Shown here: piece by piece, positions 57,664 to 64,000 of the stretch
Layout: each line of letters begins with the position of its first letter
Numbering within the stretch: position 1 is the stretch's first letter
From: Nitratireductor sp. XY-223
GTDB lineage: Bacteria > Pseudomonadota > Alphaproteobacteria > Rhizobiales > Rhizobiaceae
Direction: 5' to 3'
Assembly (NCBI RefSeq): GCF_004959855.1
Contig: NZ_SPNT01000009.1
Span: 118,739-182,738, forward strand
Length of the DNA: 64,000 bases
Notes under the pieces: generated by a model
Databases searched by the model: none
Seen by the model: the letters and a program-made list of their open reading frames with translations, nothing else
Told to the model about the DNA's origin: nothing
Made by a program: the position numbers and the translations under genes

Positions 57664-58035
57664 ATGACGATGCAACGGCTGATTTTGGTCGATAAATCGG
57701 TGATTATTCGCAAGGTGGCGAAGCGTATCCTTTCGGACCTTGGGTTCCTGGTTTCGGAAGCGGACGACGCGCAGACGGCGCTTTCGATCTGCAAGGGTCG
57801 CGTGCCAGCGGTCATGATCGTTGATGCCTGCCTGCCCGGCGCCACGGACCTTATTGAAGAGGTTCGGGAGCTTCCCGGCGGCGACAAGGTGAAAATCTAC
57901 TACTGCCTCATCGAGGGCAAGCTCAAGCACATGATGCAGGGCAAGCGCGCTGGCGCGGATGATTTTCTGCTCAAGCCGTTCGACCGGGAAATCCTTACGA
58001 AAGTCTTCTCCGACCAGTCGAAGACCGCCGCCTGA
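57664..58035 (+). CDS. Atypical single-domain response regulator
   Basis: A 123-residue stand-alone receiver domain. The phospho-accepting Asp is probably residue 54 in MIVDACLPG, and the conserved Lys is residue 104 in LLKPFD. The acidic pair is VDKS: Asp10 kept, the second acid replaced by Lys11. The switch Thr/Ser site is Leu82. It is therefore likely to phosphorylate poorly or act without phosphorylation. The start with GGGGAG upstream is used. It lies between chpT and ctrA; not DivK or CpdR by sequence. Role unknown. Confidence 0.8.
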   Translation: MTMQRLILVDKSVIIRKVAKRILSDLGFLVSEADDAQTALSICKGRVPAVMIVDACLPGATDLIEEVRELPGGDKVKIYYCLIEGKLKHMMQGKRAGADDFLLKPFDREILTKVFSDQSKTAA

Positions 58036-58335
58036 GCGGCGGTATCGCCTGGCTGAAGAGCAGCGGGTCCGGCCGACGGCCGGAGATCGCGAATGCCGTT
58101 CGCCCAGCGGGCCTGTAAACCTTTCAGTCTGATTCTTTTCATCCGTCGGGGCACCGCCGAAAGCGCGCTCGCCCGTTGTTTTACAGTAGCCTCGCCATGT
58201 GATCCGGCGCGCACGCGGGGCCGGCGTTAATGCCGTGTTTACCGGCCGGATTAAGCAAAACCGCACAGGAAAAACCCGCCGGAAGCGTTGCTTCGGCGGG
58301 TTAGATGATGCTTTGAGTGGAGCGCCGACTAAGGC
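58036..58335. other. Convergent intergenic region, receiver gene / ctrA
   Basis: A 300-base gap. A CCGGCC/GGCCGG hairpin at about 58071-58085 may end the receiver transcript. A near-CtrA motif TTAA-N7-TTTA is at 58227-58241, in a place where no promoter is expected. The ctrA terminator lies at 58269-58302. No gene is seen. Confidence 0.4.
58269..58302 (-). terminator. Rho-independent terminator of ctrA
   Basis: On the minus strand a 13-bp GC-rich stem (58273-58286 with 58290-58302, one bulge) is followed by a run of T. It lies 34 bases after the ctrA stop. Confidence 0.88.
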
Positions 58336-59037
58336 TCAGGCGCTTTCGAGAATCTCGCTGTCTTCCGGTTCGCGCAGCACATAACCGCGCCCCCACACCG
58401 TTTCGATGTAGTTGCGCCCCCCGGCCGCAGTTGCCAGCTTCTTGCGCAACTTGCAGATGAATACGTCGATGATCTTCAGTTCCGGTTCGTCCATTCCGCC
58501 GTACAGATGGTTGAGGAACATTTCCTTGGTCAGGGTCGTGCCCTTGCGCAGGGAAAGCAGCTCCAGCATCTGGTATTCCTTGCCGGTCAGATGCACGCGC
58601 TGGCCGCTGACCTCGACGGTCTTGGCATCGAGATTGACCAGCAGGTCGCCGGTGGTGATCACCGACTGGGCGTGCCCCTTGGAACGGCGGACGATGGCGT
58701 GAATGCGGGCGATCAGCTCGTCCTTGTGGAACGGTTTGGTCATATAATCGTCGGCGCCGAAGCCGAGACCCCTGACCTTGTCTTCAATGCCGGCCATGCC
58801 GGACAGGATCAGTATCGGTGTTTTGACCTTGGAAAGGCGAAGGGTCCGCAGCACTTCGTAGCCCGACATGTCGGGAAGGTTCAGATCCAGCAGGATGATG
58901 TCGTAGTCATATAATTTGCCGAGATCCACGCCTTCTTCACCGAGGTCGGTGGTATACACATTGAAACTTTCCGACTTGAGCATCAGCTCGATGCTCTGCG
59001 CCGTCGCGCTGTCGTCCTCGATCAATAATACCCGCAT
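58336..59037 (-). CDS. ctrA: Cell cycle response regulator CtrA
   Basis: A 233-residue OmpR-type regulator, the master cell-cycle regulator of Alphaproteobacteria. Receiver domain: acidic triad EDDS, phospho-Asp51 in LLDLNLPD, and Lys in MTKPF. The DNA-binding domain (about 125-225) contains [17 protein letters not shown] and a recognition helix in [13 protein letters not shown]; the C-terminal ESA tail is the degradation-linked end. The ATG at 59037 gives MRVLLIEDD. It is the probable binder of the CtrA boxes in this window. Confidence 0.98.
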   Translation of the reverse strand: MRVLLIEDDSATAQSIELMLKSESFNVYTTDLGEEGVDLGKLYDYDIILLDLNLPDMSGYEVLRTLRLSKVKTPILILSGMAGIEDKVRGLGFGADDYMTKPFHKDELIARIHAIVRRSKGHAQSVITTGDLLVNLDAKTVEVSGQRVHLTGKEYQMLELLSLRKGTTLTKEMFLNHLYGGMDEPELKIIDVFICKLRKKLATAAGGRNYIETVWGRGYVLREPEDSEILESA

Positions 59038-59093
59038 GAATTTCCCCTTTTCCGCCGCAGAAGGCCGCAACGGCCTATGCCACTCTGCGGATC

Positions 59094-59383
59094 GAGTCGT
59101 TGCCTGCCGAAAACCTGCCATCAAATGGTTAACAAATTCTAATTCAGTATGGCAACCCTTAATTGTCGCGTCAGTTGAACTCCACAACTACTTGATTCTT
59201 AATGGTAATTGAAAAACCAAATGTTAATCAATCACATTAAGAAATGCTTATAACCGACTCGGTAGACTCACGAAAGAAATCTTCTTGTAGCGGTCTTTCA
59301 TTTACCCGGTTTTAAGCGATTGGCCCTATGATTAACGATGTCCGTAAACGAAAGGTTACCAAATCGGCCAATTAGGTTGATTC
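59094..59383. promoter_or_regulatory. ctrA/fliJ divergent control region with clustered GANTC sites
   Basis: The 433-base gap (59038-59470) holds five GANTC sites at 59094, 59194, 59256, 59265 and 59379 (first base of each). A near-CtrA site TTAA-N7-TAAT lies at 59129-59143, and several TTAA half-sites surround it. CcrM methylation and CtrA autoregulation of the ctrA promoter are known in Caulobacter, and the layout fits. Promoter boxes are not clear to me. Confidence 0.6.
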
Positions 59384-59470
59384 CCAGGCTTTTTGGGCGT
59401 GCGGATCGGGTGCCGGAGGGGCGGATGAATAACTGGTATGCCGGTATCTCGCGTCACGGGAGTATTGCGT

Positions 59471-59827
59471 ATGAAATCGAGTGAGAGCCTTGTTCGCCTG
59501 AAGGAGTTTCAGGTCAACGACAAACGCCGACAGCTGAACCAGATTCAGCTGATGATGTCCGAGTTCGAGCGGATGGCCGCTGAGCTCGAGTATCAGATCG
59601 CTGCCGAGGAGAAAAAGGCGGGGATTTCGGATCCGACTCATTTCGCCTATCCGACCTTTGCCAAGGCGGCGCGGCAACGCGCCGACAATCTGCAGGGCTC
59701 CATCCGCGAATTGCGGGTGCAGCAGGATGCGGCGGAACTCGCGGTCGAGGAGGCCGAGGCCGAGCTTGAAAAGGCGGCCGCACTGGAAAGCCGCGACACC
59801 AATACACGCAGTTCCAAGGCGGGCTGA
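59471..59827 (+). CDS. fliJ: Flagellar export protein FliJ-like
   Basis: A 118-residue all-helical coiled-coil protein, short for FliJ (about 140). Beside ctrA, the same place as in Caulobacter and Brucella, it is assigned as FliJ, the chaperone-escort of the flagellar export ATPase. The start MKSSES is used; the frame to 59438 lacks a ribosome site. No other flagellar gene is in the window. Assignment rests on context and helical pattern. Confidence 0.7.
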   Translation: MKSSESLVRLKEFQVNDKRRQLNQIQLMMSEFERMAAELEYQIAAEEKKAGISDPTHFAYPTFAKAARQRADNLQGSIRELRVQQDAAELAVEEAEAELEKAAALESRDTNTRSSKAG

Positions 59828-59994
59828 CCGGCCCGCCGCATCATGACATTGCCGCTTGTTCGGTGAACGCATCCGCTATGGGGTGTCTGTGACCGCCGGG
59901 ATGCGCTACCGGACCCCGGCCTGGCGCCGTCGGTTGCGCGTGCACCGCGATTCGCCCATATTGCGATCAACACCATCGCGGCCGAGGTTGGTCA

Positions 59995-60486
59995 TTGCCC
60001 TATCAGTTGTTGCTGCCACCCCTGCTCTTTGCCGGACCGTTCTTCCTGGGGCTCGGCCTGACCCTGCCATTGGTGCGGTTCGAGAAGCTCTATTTCTTCG
60101 AGGAAACGCCGTCGCTGATCGGAATCGTCGTCACCTTGTGGCGTGACGGCAGCATCCTCCTCGCACTGCTCGTCGCGTTGTTTTCAGCAGCATTCCCCAT
60201 CGCCAAGGTGCTGACCGTTTTCTACGAGGCAGCGGTGCGCGGCAACGGCGAGGCGGTGCGGCCAGGATTGCTGAGCAGTTTCATCCCGCTGCTTTCCAAA
60301 TGGTCGATGATGGATGTGCTGCTGGTGGCGCTGGTCATCGTCGCGGCGAAAACCAGCGGTGTCGCCGATGCGTTCACCCAACCGGGCCTGTGGTTCTATG
60401 CGGCATCCGCCGTGGCCGTGACGGCGGCGCACTGGATGCTGCAGATGCGGGCAGCCGTGACGCCGGGCGGCAGTCGAGGCGATTGA
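59995..60486 (+). CDS. Paraquat-inducible protein A family protein
   Basis: A 163-residue inner-membrane protein with four hydrophobic segments: about 3-24, 45-70, 95-120 and 130-150. The PqiA-type pattern SKWSMMDVLLVALVIVAAK is present. It is shorter than two-domain PqiA and matches the single-domain form. The TTG start has GAGG seven bases upstream. In other bacteria PqiA takes part in lipid transport across the periplasm; here the role is unknown. Confidence 0.75.
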   Translation: MPYQLLLPPLLFAGPFFLGLGLTLPLVRFEKLYFFEETPSLIGIVVTLWRDGSILLALLVALFSAAFPIAKVLTVFYEAAVRGNGEAVRPGLLSSFIPLLSKWSMMDVLLVALVIVAAKTSGVADAFTQPGLWFYAASAVAVTAAHWMLQMRAAVTPGGSRGD

Positions 60487-60538
60487 GTTTTCGGGGAGTG
60501 ATCGGTATGGGACCGGCCCGTGGGTGGCCGGCCGCGCT

Positions 60539-60814
60539 TTAGTGGCGGTATTGTTGAATGCGTGTCGTACGAAGGCCTGCCAGACCATGCGCGTCAATCG
60601 AGGCCTGCCAGGAGAGGAATTCCTCAACGGTCAGCGTATAGCGCTCGCAAGCCTCTTCGAGGCTGAGCAATCCGCCCCTGACAGCCGCAACCACTTCCGC
60701 CTTGCGGCGGATGACCCAGCGACGCGTGGTGCTGGGCGGCAGGTCGGCGATTGTCAGCGGACTGCCGTCCGGGCCAATCACGTACTTTATTCTCGGTCGA
60801 ACCATTTCGGTCAT
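60539..60814 (-). CDS. sciP: CtrA inhibitor SciP (DUF1153)
   Basis: A 91-residue DUF1153 protein. In Caulobacter SciP binds CtrA and prevents it from recruiting RNA polymerase. The conserved body runs VRPRIKYVIGPDGSP, a helix-turn-helix-like region with RRWVIRRKAEVV and the SLEEACERYTLTVEEF segment, and the C-terminal GLRTTRIQQYR. The ATG at 60814 is chosen over two others. A GACTC site lies just upstream at 60817. Confidence 0.93.
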   Translation of the reverse strand: MTEMVRPRIKYVIGPDGSPLTIADLPPSTTRRWVIRRKAEVVAAVRGGLLSLEEACERYTLTVEEFLSWQASIDAHGLAGLRTTRIQQYRH

Positions 60815-61038
60815 TGGACTCTCTGTACACACTCAAAGACCTAACTGCGCACACAATACCGATTGAGGTTTAAAGATTGTCTAAACAAACCGCCGCAACT
60901 TTATGCAACGTTGATCGCGGGTTATTTGAACGGCGACGGTCACGCCCGCGTGCCGGCGAATAATTCGGAACTTGCCGCGGTCCGGGCAATTGCATATATC
61001 AGTGCCGGAAGCTTGATTGGCGCCTTTAACGCCTTTGA
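60815..61038. other. Divergent intergenic region, sciP / mnmA
   Basis: A 224-base gap containing one GACTC site (60817-60821). No CtrA box at full consensus. No gene is seen. Confidence 0.4.
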
Positions 61039-62253
61039 ATGCGGAACAAGACCTTGAACACACTTGATATCGACAAGAAGCCTGAAGACACCCGGGTTGT
61101 CGTCGCCATGTCGGGCGGCGTCGATTCCTCCGTCGTCGCGGGCCTGCTGAAGCGCCAGGGCTACGATGTCGTCGGCGTGACGCTGCAGCTCTATGACCAC
61201 GGCGCCGCGGTGCACCGGGCCGGATCGTGCTGCGCGGGCCAGGACATCGACGACGCGCGCCGGGTGTCCGAAACGCTCGGCATCCCCCACTATGTGCTCG
61301 ACTACGAACAGCGGTTCCGCGAGGCGGTCATCAACCCGTTCGCGGAAAGCTATGTGGCCGGCGAGACGCCGATCCCGTGCGTCGCATGCAACCAGACCGT
61401 CAAGTTCGCCGATCTTTTGAAGACGGCGCGGGAACTCGGCGCCGACGCGCTGGCGACCGGCCACTATATCCGCTCGCGGGCCAACGGGGCGCACCGGTCG
61501 CTTTACCGTCCGATCGACGGCGACAAGGACCAGAGCTATTTCCTGTTCGCCACGACTCAGGAGCAGATCGACTATCTGCGCTTTCCCCTCGGCAATATGT
61601 CGAAGGCGGAAACCCGGGCACTGGCGGGCAGCATGGGGTTGAACGTGGCCGACAAGGCCGAGAGCCAGGACATCTGTTTCGTGCCGCAGGGCAAGTACAG
61701 CGATGTCATCACCAAGCTTCGGCCGGAAGCGGCCCGGTCAGGTTCCATCGTGCATATTGACGGGCGCGTGCTCGGCCGGCACGACGGCATCATGCACTAC
61801 ACGATCGGCCAGCGCCGCGGCATCGGCGTCGCGGTCGGCGAGCCGCTCTACGTCGTCCATCTGGATGCGCCGACGGCCCGCGTCGTTGTCGGCCCGCGCT
61901 CGGCGCTCGAAACGCACCGTCTCTTCCTGCGCGACATCAACTGGCTCGGCGACGGGCCGGTCTCCGACCTGCCGGCCGGTGGTTTCGCGTGCTTTGCCAA
62001 GGTGCGCTCGACGCGCCCGCCGCGGCCGGCAACGGCCTGGTTCCGGGACGACACGCTTATGGTCGAACTGGCGGACGGCGAGGCGGGGATCGCGCCGGGC
62101 CAGGCCTGCGTGCTCTATTCGAGCGACGGCGACGATGCGCGGGTCTTTGGCGGCGGGTTCATCGAACGGACCGAACGCACCGACAAGGCAGAGCGGCAGT
62201 TGCAGTCGCTGCTTTCACAGGACATGCCAGCAACCGCCGCCCACCCGGGCTGA
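61039..62253 (+). CDS. mnmA: tRNA 2-thiouridine(34) synthase MnmA
   Basis: A 404-residue enzyme that thiolates U34 of tRNAs for Lys, Glu and Gln. PP-loop SGGVDS at 25-30. The catalytic cysteines are Cys117 in CVACN and Cys212 in DICFVPQ. The beta-barrel domain at the C-terminus follows. The N-terminus is slightly extended; a TTG at 61054 is an alternative start. Convergent with the secreted-protein gene, which ends one base after it. Confidence 0.95.
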   Translation: MRNKTLNTLDIDKKPEDTRVVVAMSGGVDSSVVAGLLKRQGYDVVGVTLQLYDHGAAVHRAGSCCAGQDIDDARRVSETLGIPHYVLDYEQRFREAVINPFAESYVAGETPIPCVACNQTVKFADLLKTARELGADALATGHYIRSRANGAHRSLYRPIDGDKDQSYFLFATTQEQIDYLRFPLGNMSKAETRALAGSMGLNVADKAESQDICFVPQGKYSDVITKLRPEAARSGSIVHIDGRVLGRHDGIMHYTIGQRRGIGVAVGEPLYVVHLDAPTARVVVGPRSALETHRLFLRDINWLGDGPVSDLPAGGFACFAKVRSTRPPRPATAWFRDDTLMVELADGEAGIAPGQACVLYSSDGDDARVFGGGFIERTERTDKAERQLQSLLSQDMPATAAHPG

Positions 62254-62754
62254 TCAGGCCGGTCCGGCGCTTTCAGGGCCTGCGCTCACGCGCTGGCCGG
62301 TGAAGCTGGTTGCGAATGAGTGCACCGGATCGGTGGTCGGGGCGAGCGGGTTCTCGCCCTTCTCGAATGTCTGGCCCGAATAGGAGCCTTCGACGCTCCG
62401 GTACGCGCCGTCCTTCAGGTCGGAAAACGTCAGCTCATAGGTGGTGCGGGTGATGCCGTCGCCACCGCCGGTTTCCTTGACGTCGAAATTGAACGAGATC
62501 AGCTCGGCCTTCGCCGTGCCGGTGCCCGTCTTGGTCCAGGCGCCGAGGCTGGCGGTGAAGCCGATCAGCGCTTCCTGGTCGCTGACCTGGGAGACGCTGC
62601 CGCCCGGCGAGAACGACAGCACCCGCTGGTGGGCATTGTCCTGGAGCAGGATGTAGGATCCCTCCATGGCGCCGGTTCCCTCATTCGCCTGGGCGCTGCC
62701 GGCGAAGATCAGGGCTGTGGCCACGGTCGTGGTCAATAGTGCGGTCCGGATCAT
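62254..62754 (-). CDS. Secreted protein of unknown function (copy 1)
   Basis: A 166-residue exported protein with a signal peptide (about 1-23). The mature part has LLQDNAHQRVLSFSPGGSVSQVSDQEALIGFTASLGAWTKTGTG-like blocks, shared with the next gene. It is rich in Ser, Thr and Gly, with beta-strand patterns, and could be a small barrel. Preceded by AGGAGG. No known function. Confidence 0.75.
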   Translation of the reverse strand: MIRTALLTTTVATALIFAGSAQANEGTGAMEGSYILLQDNAHQRVLSFSPGGSVSQVSDQEALIGFTASLGAWTKTGTGTAKAELISFNFDVKETGGGDGITRTTYELTFSDLKDGAYRSVEGSYSGQTFEKGENPLAPTTDPVHSFATSFTGQRVSAGPESAGPA

Positions 62755-62787
62755 GGGGACCTCCTTTGCAATGGTGGATGTATCGGC

Positions 62788-63267
62788 CTATTCGGCGACG
62801 ATGCGGGTGCCTTCGAAGTTCGTTCCGAAGCTCCTGACCGGCGCTTCCGAAGGCTTCAGCGGATCCTGGCCTGTTGCGAAGGCTTCGCCCGAGAACGTGC
62901 CGGAGACGTACTGGTAACTGCCGTCCACCGGGTTCGAGAATGTCAGGTCGAAGACGATCATCGAGGGGCCGTGCCCGGAATCCACCGGGTCCGGTTGATT
63001 GAAGTCGACAATGCTGGCCGTGACACTGCCGGGACCGGTCTTGGTCCAGGAACCGAGGCCGGACGTGTAGCCGACCGCGTTCTGCTGGTCGCTGATCTGG
63101 CTGACGGTGCCGCCGCTTTCGAAGGTCAGCACCCTTTGGTGCTCGTCGCTCTGGCGCAGCAGATAGGCGCCATCGATCGTGCTTGAGTCGCTTTCGACCG
63201 CCAGGGCAGCGGTCGGGATCGCCAGTGCGGCGACCAAAGCTGTTGCGAGTACGGGAAGTTTCGTCAC
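62788..63267 (-). CDS. Secreted protein of unknown function (copy 2)
   Basis: A 159-residue exported protein (signal about 1-23). It shares with copy 1 the order: an LxQ..DEHQRVLTF block, GGTVSQISDQ, GLGSWTKTGPG, and a final region with RSFGTNFEGTRI. The two are tandem duplicates. AGGAAACGG precedes the start. Probably co-transcribed leftward with copy 1. Confidence 0.75.
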   Translation of the reverse strand: MTKLPVLATALVAALAIPTAALAVESDSSTIDGAYLLRQSDEHQRVLTFESGGTVSQISDQQNAVGYTSGLGSWTKTGPGSVTASIVDFNQPDPVDSGHGPSMIVFDLTFSNPVDGSYQYVSGTFSGEAFATGQDPLKPSEAPVRSFGTNFEGTRIVAE

Positions 63268-63387
63268 TACCGTTTCCTCCGTATGGGTGTGTTCGCCCCC
63301 ACCGGTTCGGCCGGTTTCATGACAGGATGTGGTGACCGATTATGGCCGGTTTTAGATTCGTGGATATAGACTTTAGGATCATGAACG

Positions 63388-63413
63388 AAAAAGGCCGGCA
63401 CAGGAGCCGGCCT
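63388..63413 (-). terminator. Rho-independent terminator (leftward)
   Basis: AGGCCGGC (63392-63399) and GCCGGCCT (63406-63413) form an 8-bp stem with a six-base loop. On the minus strand it is followed by TTTTTCG. It ends the aminotransferase gene. Confidence 0.88.
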
Positions 63414-63438
63414 CTTTCATTCCGGAATTGGAAGTGCG

Positions 63439-64000
63439 CTACTCGGCGGCGACGGCCTGGCGGGCGGAGACGAATTCGACGATCGTCTCGATGATGCGGT
63501 CCTGGTCGGCGCGCTGCAGATAGGGATGCATCGGCAGGCACAGGATCGAGTTCGGCAACTGCTCGGTCACCGTCATTTCGCCCGGGCCCTTCGGATAATG
63601 CGCATAGGCCGGCTGCTGGTGCAGCGGCTTGACGTAGTAAACAACCGAGGGAATGCCGTTGTCGCCCAGATGCGCCTTGAGGGCATCGCGGTCGACGGTC
63701 TCGATGGCGAACTGCGCCCAGGCCGAGACCATGCCGTCCGGCGTTTGGGGAACGCGCACATGTTCCTTCAGATTGTCGCGATAGTAGTCGGCGATCGTCT
63801 GGCGCGCGGCCAGTTCCTCGTCGAAAATGGCAAGCTTTTCCAAAAGCACCGCGGCCTGGATCGTGTCGAGCCGCGAGTTGAGGCCGATATGAATGTTGTC
63901 GTACTGGCTCTCGCCCTTGCCGTGGAAGGCATAGGAGCGGAGCTTTTCCATCATCGCGTCGTCATTGGTGAACATGGCGCCGCCGTCGCCGTAACAGCCG
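63439..64000 (-). CDS. DegT/DnrJ/EryC1/StrS aminotransferase (partial)
   Basis: The C-terminal 186 residues of a PLP-dependent sugar aminotransferase; the N-terminal part with the PLP lysine is beyond the window. The visible part starts CYGDGGAMFTND, contains HIGLNSRLDTIQAAVL (family-typical), and PLHQQPAYAHYP. Such enzymes transaminate nucleotide-linked keto-sugars in surface polysaccharide synthesis. Frame runs open to the window edge. Confidence 0.88.
   Translation of the reverse strand, partial: GCYGDGGAMFTNDDAMMEKLRSYAFHGKGESQYDNIHIGLNSRLDTIQAAVLLEKLAIFDEELAARQTIADYYRDNLKEHVRVPQTPDGMVSAWAQFAIETVDRDALKAHLGDNGIPSVVYYVKPLHQQPAYAHYPKGPGEMTVTEQLPNSILCLPMHPYLQRADQDRIIETIVEFVSARQAVAAE

Overview
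The window is a 64 kb chromosomal segment of an alphaproteobacterium, almost certainly of the order Hyphomicrobiales (Rhizobiales). The grounds are several order-typical gene blocks: tkt-gap-pgk-fba, zapA-6S RNA-fau, yebC/ruvCAB, tol-pal-tilS-ftsH-glmM, serC-serA with a serC leader RNA, rpoH, and the chpT/ctrA/fliJ/sciP cell-cycle block. The GC content is high. No rRNA, tRNA, CRISPR array, transposase or phage gene was seen. The genus cannot be fixed from the sequence alone.

Layout. 0-0.3 kb: an intergenic control region with two perfect CtrA boxes, a DnaA box and a strong candidate for a small leftward RNA. 0.3-2.6 kb: DUF1192 protein, quinone oxidoreductase, a tiny membrane protein, an SGNH hydrolase. 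2.6-8.5 kb: leftward central-carbon operon tkt-gap-DUF1272-pgk-fba. 8.7-11.1 kb: DUF4164, zapA, 6S RNA, fau and a YmdB-type phosphoesterase. 11.1-13.1 kb: a metallo-beta-lactamase-fold protein and yebC. 13.1-22.6 kb: an AT-richer accessory island between yebC and ruvC. It holds a COG3618 amidohydrolase, a complete sugar ABC importer, an aldo/keto reductase, a GntR/FCD regulator, two unrecognised genes and a short-chain dehydrogenase, with an operator-like inverted repeat at its divergent promoter. 22.7-24.9 kb: ruvCAB. 24.9-27.9 kb: leftward sqdBDC sulfolipid operon. 28.1-39 kb: ybgC-tolQRAB-pal-cpoB-tilS-ftsH-glmM. 39.2-41.2 kb: two outer-membrane beta-barrel genes, the second with a perfect CtrA box. 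41.2-48.6 kb: YedK/HMCES-type protein, small Cys-rich protein, an SH3 protein with a His-Pro-Tyr repeat, serC, serA, an EamA transporter, purA. 48.6-55.8 kb: a membrane protein with an acidic N-terminal half, rpoH, an RluD-type pseudouridine synthase, a small membrane protein, an rRNA/tRNA methyltransferase and a 754-residue coiled-coil membrane protein. 55.8-61 kb: a structured inverted-repeat element, eipA, chpT, an atypical receiver protein, ctrA, fliJ, a pqiA-like gene and sciP. 61-64 kb: mnmA, two secreted paralogues and a DegT/DnrJ-type aminotransferase cut by the window edge.

How the parts fit. The strongest theme is CtrA cell-cycle control. The window encodes CtrA, its phosphotransferase ChpT and its inhibitor SciP. 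Perfect TTAA-N7-TTAA motifs lie at four places: twice near the left end, before an outer-membrane protein gene, and before the atypical receiver gene. A one-mismatch motif lies between eipA and chpT. Five GANTC (CcrM methylation) sites cluster around the ctrA-fliJ intergenic region. The candidate small RNA at 149-245 sits behind one perfect CtrA box. It would display an anti-Shine-Dalgarno CCUCCC in a hairpin loop, and it is my best candidate for an undescribed element. A second candidate is the accessory sugar island with its two unrecognised genes.
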